Origin: Doryteuthis pealeii | Lineage: Eukaryota; Mollusca; Cephalopoda; Myopsida; Loliginidae | Assembly (NCBI GenBank): GCA_023376005.1 | Contig: CM042157.1 | Span: 67,619,460 to 67,683,459 of the forward strand | Reading direction: 5' to 3' | DNA: 64,000 nt | Part shown: positions 23,401 through 38,455 of the stretch, in pieces | Layout of the letters: each line of letters starts with the position of its first letter | Position numbering within the stretch: the stretch's first letter is position 1 | Program-made: the position numbers and the translations under genes | The notes under the pieces: generated by a model | Database searches by the model: none | What the model was told of the DNA's origin: nothing | The model's input: the letters and a program-made list of their open reading frames with translations, nothing else

Positions 23401-26400
23401 TTATTGTGAATAAAAGGCGGAAGTGATTACATCACGTTGGTTAACGTCAGTTGGACTACTTGTGTTACTTATTTCGATAAGCAAGCTACAACAGTCTGAT
23501 AATTTTCATTATTTACACTAGTACAAAATAAAAAACACCCTTAATTAATAGAACAAAGTGATGATTACATATCTAAAAAAGCGGTAATACTTTTGTGGTA
23601 CTGTCAAACCGCCACTCGCTCGAGTTCTGCCAATGACATCAGCTTTAGACACGCCCACAAATCTTTATGTGTCTTTATTCATGCATATTAAAATAATTGT
23701 TAATAAAAATTTATATAAAAATATAGAATCGTTTTATTTATAAATAAAAATGTAAATAAAAAAAAATTCGTAACTAAAAAAATATTTGTAGAACCAGAAA
23801 TTTACATGATTCAAAAGTTGTTTTTTTTATTATTTAAAACTTTCAATTTTCTAAGCTAAAAAAAATATTACGTTTTAAAAGTAAAATAATTGTTTCATTT
23901 CTATGTAGGTTTTGGCTGTATTTGTGCAAGCGAAGAGAATTTTGTTTTCATAAAGATTTGTGGGTGTGTCTAAAGCTGATGTCATCGGCAGAACTCGAGC
24001 GAGTGGCAGTACCAAAAAAGTATTACCCCTAAAAAAGTGATGATTTGATGAATACATATCTATGAATAAAATAAAAAAATAAATAAAAGAAAAAAATAAA
24101 TAAAAGAAAAAAATATTAAAAAGAAAGCAAAAAAGACTTCCTGTTCGAGTTCAAATAATATCACTGTCACTTTCAATCATAGCCATGTGTTGACTGAAAG
24201 CAGGAGAAGGCAAGAGGAAAGACTTGCTCCCTTTCGTTGACTGAGTTAGTCTCCTCCTTCCACTACTCAAAGAAATAGGTGAGAGACAATGCGTTGAAAA
24301 CAATTGTTTCTTAACAACACATTGCCCTAATGAAAATAAATCACCATTTTTGCCCAAGAATCTTTGGAAAAAACTTTAAGAAACCTGGGGTACAGTAAAA
24401 GCGTCGTATGAGAGTGCAGTCTGTCTCTAGGCTGCAACTATGTTTGCTGAGGGTTGCATGCGGCCCGCATGTTTGACATGTTTAGCTTACAGTACATGCT
24501 GTTGCTAAAGTAGTCACCTAATTAAGTATTAAATAGGCTCATTGCTGCTTAACTTTGGTGATCTAGTGGGAACTAGTTCTTTCATTGTGACTTGACCATC
24601 TATCTATTTATCTATCTATATATAAATGGCAGTGGTGTGTATGTATGTATGTATGTACGGATGAAACTATGAAAATAATACAATTAATGATAAAGTATAT
24701 AAACACATTAAATATCACCAGTTCTTGCTTTTTGTGCAAAAATGATGAATATTTGATTTATATTCGAAGATATTTTAAAACTAATATATACATAGAAATA
24801 GCATTGAAATTCTAATATATACATAGAAATAGCATTGAAATTCTACTTAAAATGTGGATGTAATGAAAATAACATACCTCGAAACTCAAAGCATGCGCGG
24901 ACGAGTCTGGCTTGCAGGGTCATCGCGGGAAAGAAATATGGCTGCTGTAAGCACTATATTTAACGATGGGCAATCTCTAACCAGCGAGAATGGGATTGCA
25001 CGTATGCAAATTCTCTCGAGATCGGGCGCGCATATAAGCATACGGCGACAGCTGGAGGGAGCGTCACACGATTACGTACGACGACTGCGAAAACAGCTGG
25101 CAGTAGCATTTTGGCCCTTGCGACGGGTGGACGAGGCATTTCGAGATAGATTTTGATTGTTGGTGAGCAGAGTGCAGCACAGTTGGGAGAACATTATACA
25201 TAGAAATAGCATTGAAATTCTACTTAAAAAATGTCTAACATTTGTAAATCTCAAAATTACTTTTGAGATTTACAAATGCTGTCAATACACCAGGGTTTTT
25301 TTTACCCTCCTCTACACAGTTGACGCTGGGTAGCCATTCCTAGTTAATAAATGAAAACATGCACACAGGAGCAAAAATAAATATTTAAAAAGAAAAACCT
25401 TTTAGATCCCTGATGGTAAATTTAGCAGTTGCCTTTACTACAGCAACAGCATAATAGGAAGCAGTGGCAACGCCATAGTCTTCAGCAATAACAGGTTCAA
25501 GTTTACAACTGAAAAACAGAAGCAGAATTTTAAGTGAAATCTGAAGAAGGAAAAGACAACTCTTTAAGTTTAAAAATTCAAATTCAGGAGAAAAAAATGT
25601 AAATAAACTGGTAATAAACTCTAAATACCAGGAGAAAGAAAGAAAGAATAAAACAATAATAGAAAGAAAAAAAGATGACAGAGAGATAAGAGAAAAGATA
25701 AGAGAGAGAAAGAGAGAGAGAGAGAGGAGAGAGAAAAGAGAGGAGAGAGAAAAGAGAGGAGAGAGGAGAGAGAAAAGAGAAGAGAGAGGAGAGAGAAAAG
25801 AGAAGAGAGAGAGAGAGAGAAAGAGAGGAGAGAGAAAAGAGAGGAGAGAAAAAGAGAAGAGAGAGAAAAGAGAGAGAGAGGAAAGAAAAGAGAGAGAAGG
25901 AGAGAAGAGAGAGAAAAAAGAGAGAAGAGAAAGGAGAGAGAAGAAGAGAGAGAAAAGAGAGAGAGAAGAGGAGAGAAGAGAGAGGAGAGAAGAGAGAGAA
26001 AAGAGAGGAGAGAAGAGAGAGAAGAGAGAGAGAGAAAAGAAGAGATAGGAGAGAAGAGAAGAAGAGAGAAGAAGAGAGAGAAAAGAGAGAAAAGAGAGAA
26101 AAGAGAAAGAGAGAAAAGAGAGAAAAGAGAAAAGAGAGAGAGAGAAAGAGAGAGAAAAGAGAAGAGAGAGAAGAGAGAGAGAGAAAGAAGAGAGAGAGAG
26201 AAAAGAGAGAAGAGAGAGGAGATAGAAGAGAGGGGAGAAAGAGAGAAAAGAGAGGAGAGAAGAGAGAGAAAAAGAGAAGAGAGAGGAGAGAGAAGAGAGA
26301 AGAGAGAGGAGAGAGAAAGGAGAGGAGAGAGAAAAGAGAAGAGAGGGGAGAGAGAAAAGAGAAGAGAGAGGAGAGAGAAAGAGAAGAGAGAGGAGGAGAA

Positions 26401-26529
26401 AAGAGAAGAGAGAAGAGAGAGAAAAGAGAGAAGAAGAGAGAAAAGAGAAGAGAGAGAAAAGAAAGAGAGGAAGAGAAAAGAAAAGAGAGGAGAGAGAAAA
26501 GAAAAGAGAAGAGAGAGAAAAGAAAAGAG

Positions 26530-26562
<33 letters not shown>

Positions 26563-29500
26563 AAAGAGAGAGAGATGAGAAAAGAGAAGAGAGAGATAAG
26601 GAGAGAGAAAAGAGAGAGGAGAAAAGAGAAAAGAGAGAAAAGAGAGAAAAGAGAAGAGAAAAAAGAGAAGTGAGAGAAAAAAGAGAAGAGACAGAAGAGA
26701 GAAAAGAGAGATGAGAAAAGAGAGATGAGAGAAAAGAGAGATGAGAGAAAAGAGAGATGAGAGAAAAGAGAGATGAGAAGAGAGAAAAGAGAGAAGGAGA
26801 GAAAGAGAGATGAGAGAGAGAAAAGAGGGGAGAGATGAGGAGAGAGAAAAGAGGGGAGAGATGAGGAGAGAGAAAAGAGTAGAGAGATGAGGAGAGAAAA
26901 GAGAAAAGAGGAGAGAGAAAGAAAGAGAAAGTATCCGGGGGGCCAAAATGGAGTGTTGCAGTTCATAAACTGCTCAATAGGGTAGGTTGATTTTTCACTT
27001 TTTAAAAAAATTTTCAAATTCTCTCAAACATTGAAAGTTTTGTGTTGGTATAATGAATACGGATACCAAAAACTAGATCTCTTACTTGCATCATTGTTCG
27101 AGGAAATAGCATCAAAGATCATCTACTAAGATGCACCAAAAAATTCTCATTTTTGCAACATTTAACCTAGAAATTGGTTAGAAAATTTCAATATTTAAAA
27201 CAGAAAAGGTTGTCATTGTAAATGAAGTGAATAAAATATGACTAGAATTCAATTTGAAAATATGCGCCCCCCCCTATCAACACCAACACCTCTGATACGC
27301 TGTAACAGTGATAACATTTTAAAAGATTGAAATCTATTTCCTCAAACGAAGGCAAAGTTTTAAAGAAAAATGTCTTGTGTGGTAATTCTTTGTTAATTTG
27401 CAACTTTCACCACATAGGAGACATTACAGTTCCGAAATCGACCTACCCCCACTGATCATATCAAACAGGAAAAATTCTTCAAACGAAGGAAAAGTTTTGA
27501 AGAAAAATATTTTGTGTTGTAATTCTTTATGTTAATTTGCAACTTTTACCACTTGGGAGAAGTTACAGTTCCAAAATTGACCTACCCTGCTGCTCAACCA
27601 CCAGGATTCCATACTTAAGCATCACTGTCCTCCACCCATTGTGGCCCCATTGGAGAGGGATCTTACCCCTCTGTTGAGGTGCAGTCAGTGTATCTCTAAA
27701 GCTTTGCAATTGTCAAAATTATTTTTTTTTAAATCAATTAAAAATCAGGTAGCTTACCTTTTCATTGCTGTGGAAATATCTCCACCGTCAAGAACCACAA
27801 AGTCGGCCTTTTTCTGTTCAATCTTAACCATGCAGTCAGCAGGATCTTTGGCCTTGATACACTCCAGTTTGTTTGTTGCCCGTTTAGCCATAAAGGCGAA
27901 TTTGATGTCGGTACATTTTTTAAACTCAGCATCACTGATAGTACACCACCTTAAGGCGTTTTCACAGGTATGGTAATACTCAAAGGTAGTTTTAAATCCC
28001 TCACCTGAATAGAATTGAACGAGGAAAATTTTAACACAGACAGAAATGTGGTCCAGTGAGAGAAATTTAATATACAAACATCAAATCTACTAGTACAAAA
28101 TAAAAAAACACCCTCCGGGCGATGTAAAAATAGATTTTTGAAACATATTGCCTGAGGGGTGGGAGTAAAAAATTCAATGTCAGTGAGTTTGTACCCTAAG
28201 TAAGTAAAATCATCAAATTCATTAAAGGATTAAAAAATAAAACAATTTGAAATGTAAACTTTTAATATGTATTAAAATAAAACAAACTATATACAGATAT
28301 ATAATACCAGTCATTTATTTATTAAAACTTGTTTTAAAAAACAATGAGGACTGTCTAATGTTGCAATGTTCAAATTTTGAGTGTATTTATTCTATGTTAT
28401 GACGATTTTGGGTAATGTGACGTAAGCAGTGACGTAATTTTTGTTACAGACAAAAATCGGAAGCAAATCTCCATTATTAATAGATAGATTGTAAATATAG
28501 TTACTTAAAGCTTAACACTTTGCTTACTTTAAACCGCTCACAGCTGCTCTTCCACCGCTGCGATCCTACCCTAAGCTGCTGATGGTTAGGGCATTATAAT
28601 TGTGCAGAAGGTTACAATAATAATATGATTTAATTTAAACAGTGTGAGTTTGGTGGTGAATAGATGGTGAACTTTGACATATCCTATCAGCATTTTTTTA
28701 AGTAGAAAGAAATCCTTTATATAAATCATCCTCATCGGACTGAATGATTATTTGTATAATAATTAATAAACATAAGGAAAATAAATTTTATATTTCCTAT
28801 CTTATTATAATGGAGATTGTGTGTTTTTCTGTCTGTAACCGAAACTATATTACTACTCAAGTCACAATTCCCTTAATTATTTACGTCAAATTCTCCATGA
28901 TTTCATTCTTTTAAACCTTCAGTTATTAATAAAAATTGTTTTACATTATTAATACTGTTGACCATATCTACGTACTAATAACATGCAATTGTATTTATAT
29001 ATACAAAAAATAGCGGTTTACAGTTTGAACGAGAAGGCTAATTTGCATATTGATATTTAAAATTTTATTTTAATAAATATGTGCTTGGTATTATTGATTT
29101 CTAATTGTTTGGTTTTATCTTAAGAAATATAAACAAAAATCTCGTGGATAAATCTTAAAAGAAATTTATTTACAAGAAGAAATAACTGTAATATTATCCT
29201 TTACTTCCTATTTTAACTAAATAGTTAAATTAGGAAAATTTACCAATGAAAGAGGGGAGTAATGGAAATTGATGGAATAGTTAGTTTCAAAGTTGTTCTA
29301 TTTTTCAATCATACCCCCTCTGTTCCAAATCTTTTTATCTGCATTCTTAGTCAGTTTCATTAGCCTTTCTAATTTAATATGATATTTTATTATATCAAAA
29401 CTTAAATACTTGCACCCGGAGGGTGCATATATTTGCTAGTTTAATATAATCATCCAAGTTGTGAAATTAAAATATATAAATCAAATAAACTTATAACAGT

Positions 29501-29752
29501 TTCAAAAAAGAAAAAAGATAAATTTTTAAAAAAGTTTGATTTATGATACCTTCATAATTGAAATTAGTTATCACCAAATAATCAAAATTGATACAATTCA
29601 AGGCGATTGTTACATTTGAGAGGGAAAAAAAGAATGAAAAAAAATGGTATAAAAAGAAAAGTTTTAAGTAGAATAAAACCATAAACTTTTCCATACAAAT
29701 AATTCAAAATCCCAAAACTTATTGCCTGACTTGTAAATAAATTCAGAAAATA

Positions 29753-29807
<55 letters not shown>

Positions 29808-31409
29808 TAATAGATATTAAAAGAAATATCCATTTATGTAAAAAGTACCAATAAGATTTGATACAGTCGATGGGGAAAATTTGGTTGGCAAAGTGTTAAG
29901 GCATATAGGGTCGAATCCTTTTTTAAAAAAATCTTCTATAGAGGTGAATGTTTTCAATCCGTTGTTCATGTCTTGGGATTTCTCCATAAAGTTATTTCAT
30001 CTCAGTCACTTTTTTTTCTCACCAAAATTTATTAAAGTATTATAAAATTTATAAGTTTGCATAATAATTATAATAGTTATGACGATTTTGGGTAAAGTGA
30101 CGTAATTTTTGTTACAGACAAAAAACGGAAGCGAATCTTCATTATTAATAGAGATAAAATCATTCAATAAATCCCAGGCTTGACATATAGATGGCACCAC
30201 TAATAAAAAAATCCGGACCATATTACCCCTTTTCATTTTGTCATTTTTTTCATTTACACCGTCAATATCTAGTTGTTAGGGGTAGGGATTCTAACCCTAA
30301 CCCCTAACAAACAACCTAATGACACAAAATCGAAAATGGTAATATGGTCTAAAAATCGATATGATTTTTATAAAGTACTAACCTTCAAATGGCACATTTC
30401 AACATTTGAGCCCAATCAGATATTTAGTTTACAAATTATAGTTATTTAAGTGAAGCCGGCTTAGCTCAGTCAGTAGAATGTTGGACTAGGAACCACAAGG
30501 TTTTGGGTTTGATACCGGCCCTCCCCAACTCAGCGAGTGAGTAGCACAGGGATCTGTGCGGTAAAGTGAGGAGCTGATGGTAGGTGTCGTGCTCTGCCTC
30601 AGATGCCAAAAAAACAATCTCCTTGGTCTAGCACCAGTAAAAAGGGGATAGACTCCCTCACTATCTGGCCGATACCGACATTAGGCCACCCCGACGACTT
30701 TATTTTTACTGTTGCCAATTTTCAAAACAATGGAAAAATCTGAATTTCGACCAAAGACACAAACATCAGCAGGCAAGGTTTTGGTCTCTGTATTTTGGAT
30801 GTGCAAAATTTCATCAATTATCTTGAGAAAGGAAGAACAATGAATAGCAAATATTATATAGCATTATTGGTGCATTTGAAGGAAGAAATCGCCCAAAAAA
30901 TGGCCACAAGTGAAAAAGAAAAAAGTGCTCTTTCACCAAGACAATGCACCGTGTCACAAGTCGATTGCAAAGATGGCAAAACTACATGGACTGCACTTCA
31001 AACTGCTTCCACACCCTCCCTATTCTTCATATCTGGCCCCCGGCAACTACTGGCTGTTTATAGACCTCAAAAGAATGCTCCAAGGAAGAGATTTGGCTCC
31101 AATGAAGAAGTGATATCGGAAACTGAGACGTATTTTGAGGCCAAAACAAATCAAATTTTGCCTAAAAGTTGTTGTTTTATTAGTTAGGCACCGAGATTGA
31201 ACAGGTTTGAATTCAAAGTTTTCCTTCTCCTAGACCGGTTGCCTAACCAAGGTTAAAGAGCCCAGTCTGCCCTACTATTTACCCATAGTTGGAAGGAGAG
31301 TAGGATTTATACCTTTCTCAAGGGTATTAGCGCTAAGTGAAATAATTGCCACGTCCAGGATTTGAACTCGAGTCGACGAGTCCATTTCCCATGACACCAC
31401 GCACTTCCT

Positions 31410-31467
<58 letters not shown>

Positions 31468-31721
31468 TATATTGGTAATTTGCTTGAAGCATTGTTAAGT
31501 ATGTTATAATATATTAATAATTTGAAAGCAATTACAATGCACATAAAGAATAAAAACAAAAAGATGTTATTTTTGTCTTATCAATTTCAAAGTAGAACTT
31601 TATCTTCAGAGACAAATTCCAGAAATTCATAAAGTTCTACTTTGAAATCGATAAGACAAAAATAACATCTTTTTGTTTTTATTCTTTATGTGCATTGTAA
31701 TTGCTTTCAAATTATTAATAT

Positions 31722-31753
<32 letters not shown>

Positions 31754-32417
31754 CATATTTAATTAAAAGAAATGGCATCCCCTAATTTTTTTAGGAACTA
31801 AGTTGAAGAAAACGTGTGTGGGTGAATTTTATTATTATATAATAATTTCACATTTTTTAATTAAAATTTTTATTACTACAATATTTTTACAATATCTTTA
31901 ATTACGTGATGTGTGTATGTGTGTGTATGTGTGTGTGCAAAATTTATTAGTGATTATTGCATTTATTATTATAATATTTATTAAATTTATTTTGTATTCC
32001 TAGATTTATACAAAGGGGAAAATATGTGTGTGTGTGTGTAAGCGTGTGTTATTATTGATTAGATAGAAATAAAGATTTTTTTATTATTTTTATAGTGTGT
32101 TAGAAGCATTAATTAAAATGTAATAATATATTTTTGAAGGCGAAATAATGCAAATTTATGTTTAAAAACATATTTATGTAATTTTTTTTTCTTTTCTTTT
32201 TTTTGTCCTTAATATTTTCGGGCTATGCCCATCTTCAGAGAGTTGAAAAATGTTCATCTGTGTTTGTAAAACTCAACTGTGATGTTAATCCGTTGAATGT
32301 TTTAATGTAAATTCAAACGCTCGACAAAGATTGTAAAGTTCCGCTCGGTAAAGATCGTAAAACTCCGTCCGATCCCGTGTTGCGTCTTGTTTCGCGGGAT
32401 GTTTTGAAAATCATTTC

Positions 32418-32458
<41 letters not shown>

Positions 32459-35400
32459 AATACTATAAAAATAATGAGGCCCAACTCTGGGATATTGAAA
32501 TAAAGATTTTATTTTTATTTTTATAGTGTGTTAGAAGCATTAATTAAAATGTAATAATATATTTTGGAAGGCGAAATAATGCAAATTTATGTTTAAAAAC
32601 ATATTTATGTAATTTTTTTTTTCTTTTCTTTTTTTTTGTCCTTAATATTTTCGGGCTATGCCCATCTTCAGAGAGTTGAAAAATTTTCATCTGTGTTTGT
32701 AAATTGATTATATAGAATTATATGGCTTCATGTAAGAAATAATATTCGATAAGAATTATTTCTTTGCTTGTAGTTATATGATTTCAAGTAATCCTATCAT
32801 TAGTTTCAGTTTATTCAATGAGGAAGATTGATTTGATATTGTGTGGGTAGGTTAGAGTAAGCTCCCTTTATTGATAGTTAACTTAGAGTGACTGTTCATG
32901 GTGTTATGCAAATGTTAGTGGCAGGCCGCAATTCAAGGTACTACTTGGGGTGACTAGAACGGATTGATAGCATTTCAGTTTATTTCAATAGAGAAAATTG
33001 ATTTGATATTGTGTGGGTAGTTTAGAGTAACCTCCCTTTATTGATAGTTAACTTAGAGTGACTGTTCATGGTGTTATGCAAATGTTAGTGGCAGGTCGTC
33101 GGTAAGTCTCTACTTAATGACTGGTGGGCGCCGCCATTTGCATTCTGCACTTCGTATGTCGTATGAGACGGTCGAATTGTGTTACTCTTCTTACAGATAT
33201 AAGAGGAAATTGGGTTATTTCCTATAACTCCAACCTAAATAGGGGAACCACTCCGATTGACAGATGAATTATTTATTTTTTATTGATCTACTAGGAAAAA
33301 GAAGACGGGGTTAGGGTTTAGGGTTAGGGTTAGTTTAATGGGGAAATAATAAGTAGATTAATCAACAGATAAAATTCATTCAGAGTGGTTCCCCTTTTTT
33401 GGGTTGGAGTTATAGGAAATAACTGGAAATTGAGTTACAAGCAGAAAGAATTAAATTTGTAATTCAAGGTAACACTAAGGTTGGGTTTGGTTTGTTTTAT
33501 GGCATATCAACCTCGATGGGTCATTTAATGCCAACTAAGTTTTGAAATAAATTCATTCTTAATGGATAATCAATTTTAACGTCATTCCCAGGACATAAAG
33601 ACCCTCAGCCACTGCCTTCTAGCATGTATATAATAAAAAGGTTGGGGCTTGTCATAAGGGCAATAGGGGTGGGACAATGTTAGGAGCTAGGGCTGGATGT
33701 GACCAGCCGATTGCATGTCATGGACAGCCCCACCACCAGGATTCCGTCCTTAAGCATCACGGGTTGGCCCGTTGGGGGGAGTCTTACCCCTCTGCAGAGG
33801 TGCAGTCTGTGTATTCTAAAGCCTCAACTTACAGGGCTGAAATGGATTAATGGCATTTCATTAATGTTGGAGATGCGTGGTGTAGTGGTTAGAGTCATAG
33901 GAAAAGGACCAGAGTTCAAAACCTAGACGAAGCTACTTCACATAGCGCTAATACTCTTGGGAAAGGTATGAATCTAACTACTCTCCCTCCAGCTATGGGT
34001 AAATAGTAGGGCAGACTGGGCTCTTTAACCTTGGTTAGGCAACCAGTCTTGGAGAAGGAAAACTGAATTCAAACCTGTTAAAAACCTGCTTGAGGTGGTC
34101 ACTACTAGAATAGGCTCAGTCCTAATTAGTGATCTACAGGGTGACCCCCCCCCAAAAAAAAAAACAAAAAACCCACAAATTTTGTAATAAAACTTAATCT
34201 TAATTTTTTTTTTCAAAATAGAATATTCAGAATATATAGATATTAACCAAAATAACTGAAACTTTGAGGAATGATTGTACAAAGACTGAAGTTTAAGTCC
34301 AACAAGTTTCTTGAAATTTTATTGATGTTGATAAGATTAAATAAAATTTATTTGGGTTATTTCCTATAAGTCTAACATGATCAAAGGTGGACCACTCTTG
34401 AGTGATAAATTAATTATTTATTTTCCCATTCAACTAACCCTAAACCCTAACCCCGTCTTCTTTTTTCCTAGTAGATCAATAAATAAATAAATAATTTATC
34501 AGTCAAGAATGGTTCCCTTTGTTTATGTTAGACTTATAGGAAATAACCTTTATTTGGGTTCTGTCTTTTTTGTGTCACGCTGTATTTAAACAAAGAAAAA
34601 ATGCTTCATGTTAACAAATATTTCTTGTAGATTTTTAGCAATTTCAGCTGAATTATATATATAGGGGCCAGTCGGTAGAGCGTTCGGCTAGAAACCACAA
34701 GTTACAAAAATAAGGGTTTGATTGACAAAAAAAAAAATTAAAATTAAAAATAAAAATTTGCTTTAATAATGACTTACCCATTATAGCAGAGTAATCCTTG
34801 TTTGTGGTAGTTAATTCTTTTACATTTTGCCATTTTAAAGCTTCCTTCATGTTAACAAACATTTCTTTTAGACTTTGAGCAATTTCAGCTGAATTAGTTG
34901 CCTTAGGAGAAACAACAATGGTATCACTTGGACGGACTGCCCAGTTACACGTGGCATGTTCATTAAGTTCCTTTGTCTTGCCATCAGGACACAACAGTTT
35001 GTACTTGGACTTGTCAGCATCCATCATTGTTTCATGCTTAACAAAAGCAATATCAGCCTCAGTTGATTCCAAACACTTTATCGCACCATCATAGCCAGCA
35101 TACTCATCATTAGGTGAACAGGAATGGGATGCATCTTTGCAAAGACCACAGAGGCGAGGCGGGTTAAGATCTTAAAAAAAGAGAAAGAAGAAAAAATAAA
35201 TAAATAAAAATTATTTTTTGTTGGATATTGTTTTTTACTGTTGGATTAACATCAGTTAATCCAACAGTAAAAAACAATAAAAAAGAAGTCAAGTTGAGAT
35301 AGGGTAAAATAAGACAAGTGTATTTACAATAATGGTACAGGAACGGCTAGCTGGCCGTTAACGGTAACAGTACAAACTTTTCACTCGGTGTCTCACTATT

Positions 35401-38400
35401 TATAGTGAGAACCGGTGTATATTCTCCACTGTAGGAACGGCCGGTACAACAGATATGATAAAAAAAAAAATCAATTTTGTTGAAAACTGCCTTGAAACCA
35501 CAAGGTTCCTAGTTCGATACCCGCCCTCGCCAACTCAGCGTATGAGTAGCACAGGGATCTGTGCGGTAAAGTAAGGAGCTGATGGTAGGTGTGGCGCTCC
35601 ACCTCAGATTGGTCTAGCGCTAGTGAAAAGGGGATAGACTCCCTCGCTGCATGGCTGATTCCAACATTAGGCCGCCCTGAAGACTTTACTTACTACTTAC
35701 TTTATATATAAAACCTTGAAAACATTGCAGGTCATTGTTGCCATTTAACTTTTTAAAAGGTAAGCTTAAATATTGGTTTGTTTTAAAACTTTTTTAAACG
35801 ACAATGTGGACCATCTAAAGTTGCATACCCAAATTTTGAATGTATATAATACAAGGTTGTTCTTTATTCTATGTATTGACTATTTTGGTAATATGACGTA
35901 AGCAGTGACATAGTTTCGGTTACAGACAAATTAATAGACTATAAGCTTTAGAATATAAAAAGAATATAAGATTATAAGCTTTAGAATATAAAAAGAATAT
36001 AAAAATTAATTATAACGAAGGAAAAAATAAAAAGTGGCATGGCATGTAAAATTAATCACTTTCCAACCATAAAAAGATTAAATTCCCCATGGTGGAATAT
36101 TATTTTACATGTGAGCAGACATTCACCTTTGAAAATCTTCTGATACACAATATCGTTCCACAATAAAAAATGATATGACACTTCCCGTCCAAATATGGAG
36201 GGAATTTCTCTACTGACTTTAGGTAAGCATACACTCATCCTCATCTGAGAGGGCATTCCATTGTGGTGTAATGGTTAACAAGCTAGTCTCACAGATCCAT
36301 TACAACTGAATTGTCAGTTTTATCTTCACTGGATGCTACATACTTGCTTGTTTGGGTTTTTTTTGTTTTTTTTGTACGGCATATCAACCTCAGTGGTTAA
36401 TTTAATGCCGATAAAGTTTTAAAATAAATTAATTATTAATGGATACACAATTTTTTTTTATAAATACATTTTTCTATTTAACCCATAGATGGGACCCTAA
36501 CAGATACTACCACTCTGGGTCAGAGTGGACCTGGGAGCAATGGTGATGAAAGGGTGCTCCACATTCTCCAAACCTCCAAAACAGGAACCTTACCATCAAA
36601 TAGAGTTTAACGTCAATCTCAGGACATGTAGACCCTCAGTCACTGCCTTCTAGCACCCATATGATAAAAAGGGGTTTGGGCTTGCCATAAAGGCAATAGG
36701 GTTTGGGCAATCATATAGGTGTTAGGGCTTGATGTGACCAGCCGATTGATCGGAGGGGGCCTCTCCGTGTTGTATACTCTTCTTTTTACTTCTATTATTC
36801 TTCTGCTCATCTTTGGTATCTTACGTTCTTCTGCTAGCATCTCTTCTAGTGTCTGGACTTCGTCTTGGTGGTCGGTCACACTTAATTCATTTCTTCTTCT
36901 AGATCAGTCTTGTTGCCAAGACATTCTTCAACCACAAAACCATATTATTCATGTAAGCTTTTATTTACTTAACTAAACATTTCATGTAACTAACATAACG
37001 CGCGTGTGCAGTGAGCTTCAGCTAAGGCAGAAAGACCTTATCTGCCTGACGTCCAAGCTGAAACTCAGAGCCAACCAGGTCCCATGTGACTTCACGTATT
37101 TCGCAGGCTTTCTGTAATATTCCATGGAAAGTCCCACCCGTGATATGGAAAGGGGCCATTCCTTCAGAAATACAGGGGGTTGACAATAATCTATGCATAG
37201 ATTATGTAACATCCGACCGCCTGTCTAGCCCAAGAAAGGGCAAAAGTGGAGTATTGCAAGTCAAGAAATGCTCATCCACCTGGGCTCTATCCTTAAGCAT
37301 CACGGGTCGCCACCCACAGCCAACAGGTGGCCCCATTGGGGAAGTCTTACCCCTCTCCAGAGTGGACCAGGGAGCAATGGTGATGAAGGGGTGCTCCACA
37401 TTCCCCAAACCTCCAAAACTAGAACCTTACCATCAGATAGAGTTTAACATCATTCCCAGGTGTAAATTAATTGTAAACTTAGAATTAATAAACTCATTAA
37501 TTCATTTAGCCTCCAAATAAGAAACACCTCAAAATGAGTCACTTGATTTTAAAATCACATCGTCGAGAAACTATCAGTAACCAAACAACATTGAAAAAAA
37601 AAAAAAAAAAAAAAATTGCCTCATTCAGGTGGACAACTTTACCTCCATACTCACCAGTTTTAGCGCCTTCAGACTATCATTTCTTCTGACCCATGAAAGA
37701 AGGTTTGAGATGCAAACATTATTCCAGTGACGAGGAAGTGAAATCTGTAGTGAAGAAGTGGCTCAAAGAACAGAAAACTGAATTTTACGGGGCAGGGATA
37801 CATGTTCTCATTCGAAGGTGGAATATTACTATTGAGAGAAATGGTGACTATGAGGAGAAGTAGGGATGTGATCCACAAAGGACCAGCTTCATTTTGATGT
37901 ATGATACATGTTCCTGTGTAGTTAATCATACCTGTCCAAAACAAAATGGCATTACTTTTTGACTACCCTTATATATATATCATATTTTTATTTATTTTAT
38001 CTTTATTTTGTTCTTTAATTTTCATCAAGTTGCACATGACTTTCATGATCAAAGTCATGCTGAATTTTGTCGATTGCTGTGATAGATTTCGGGTGAGTTA
38101 TGTCACACAATTTTGAAAGAAAAATAACGGCTAAACAACGCCAAATCATTTCACTTCAATTTTTTTCTCCATATCCATATACTGGATTTCACTTTCCCCA
38201 CACAGTACTTTGTACCTTGACAAAGGTGAAGGTTCACCCAAAATATCGGAATTAATCGAACCAGAGACAAAACAACAACTGCATATTAAAACTTTTTTTT
38301 TGTTCAGTTTTTTGTTTTTATTCTGTCTTTTACATGCTTCATAATACACCCCCCCCCCAAAAAAAAAACAACGTTCACAAGAACAAAGTTTATACACAAT

Positions 38401-38401
38401 A

Positions 38402-38455
<54 letters not shown>

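Noticed and set aside
25584..27017. Open frames of 477 and 441 codons on the minus strand
   Set aside because: They are translations of a GA/CT microsatellite, almost only Ser, Leu and Phe, with no domain and overlapping in two frames.
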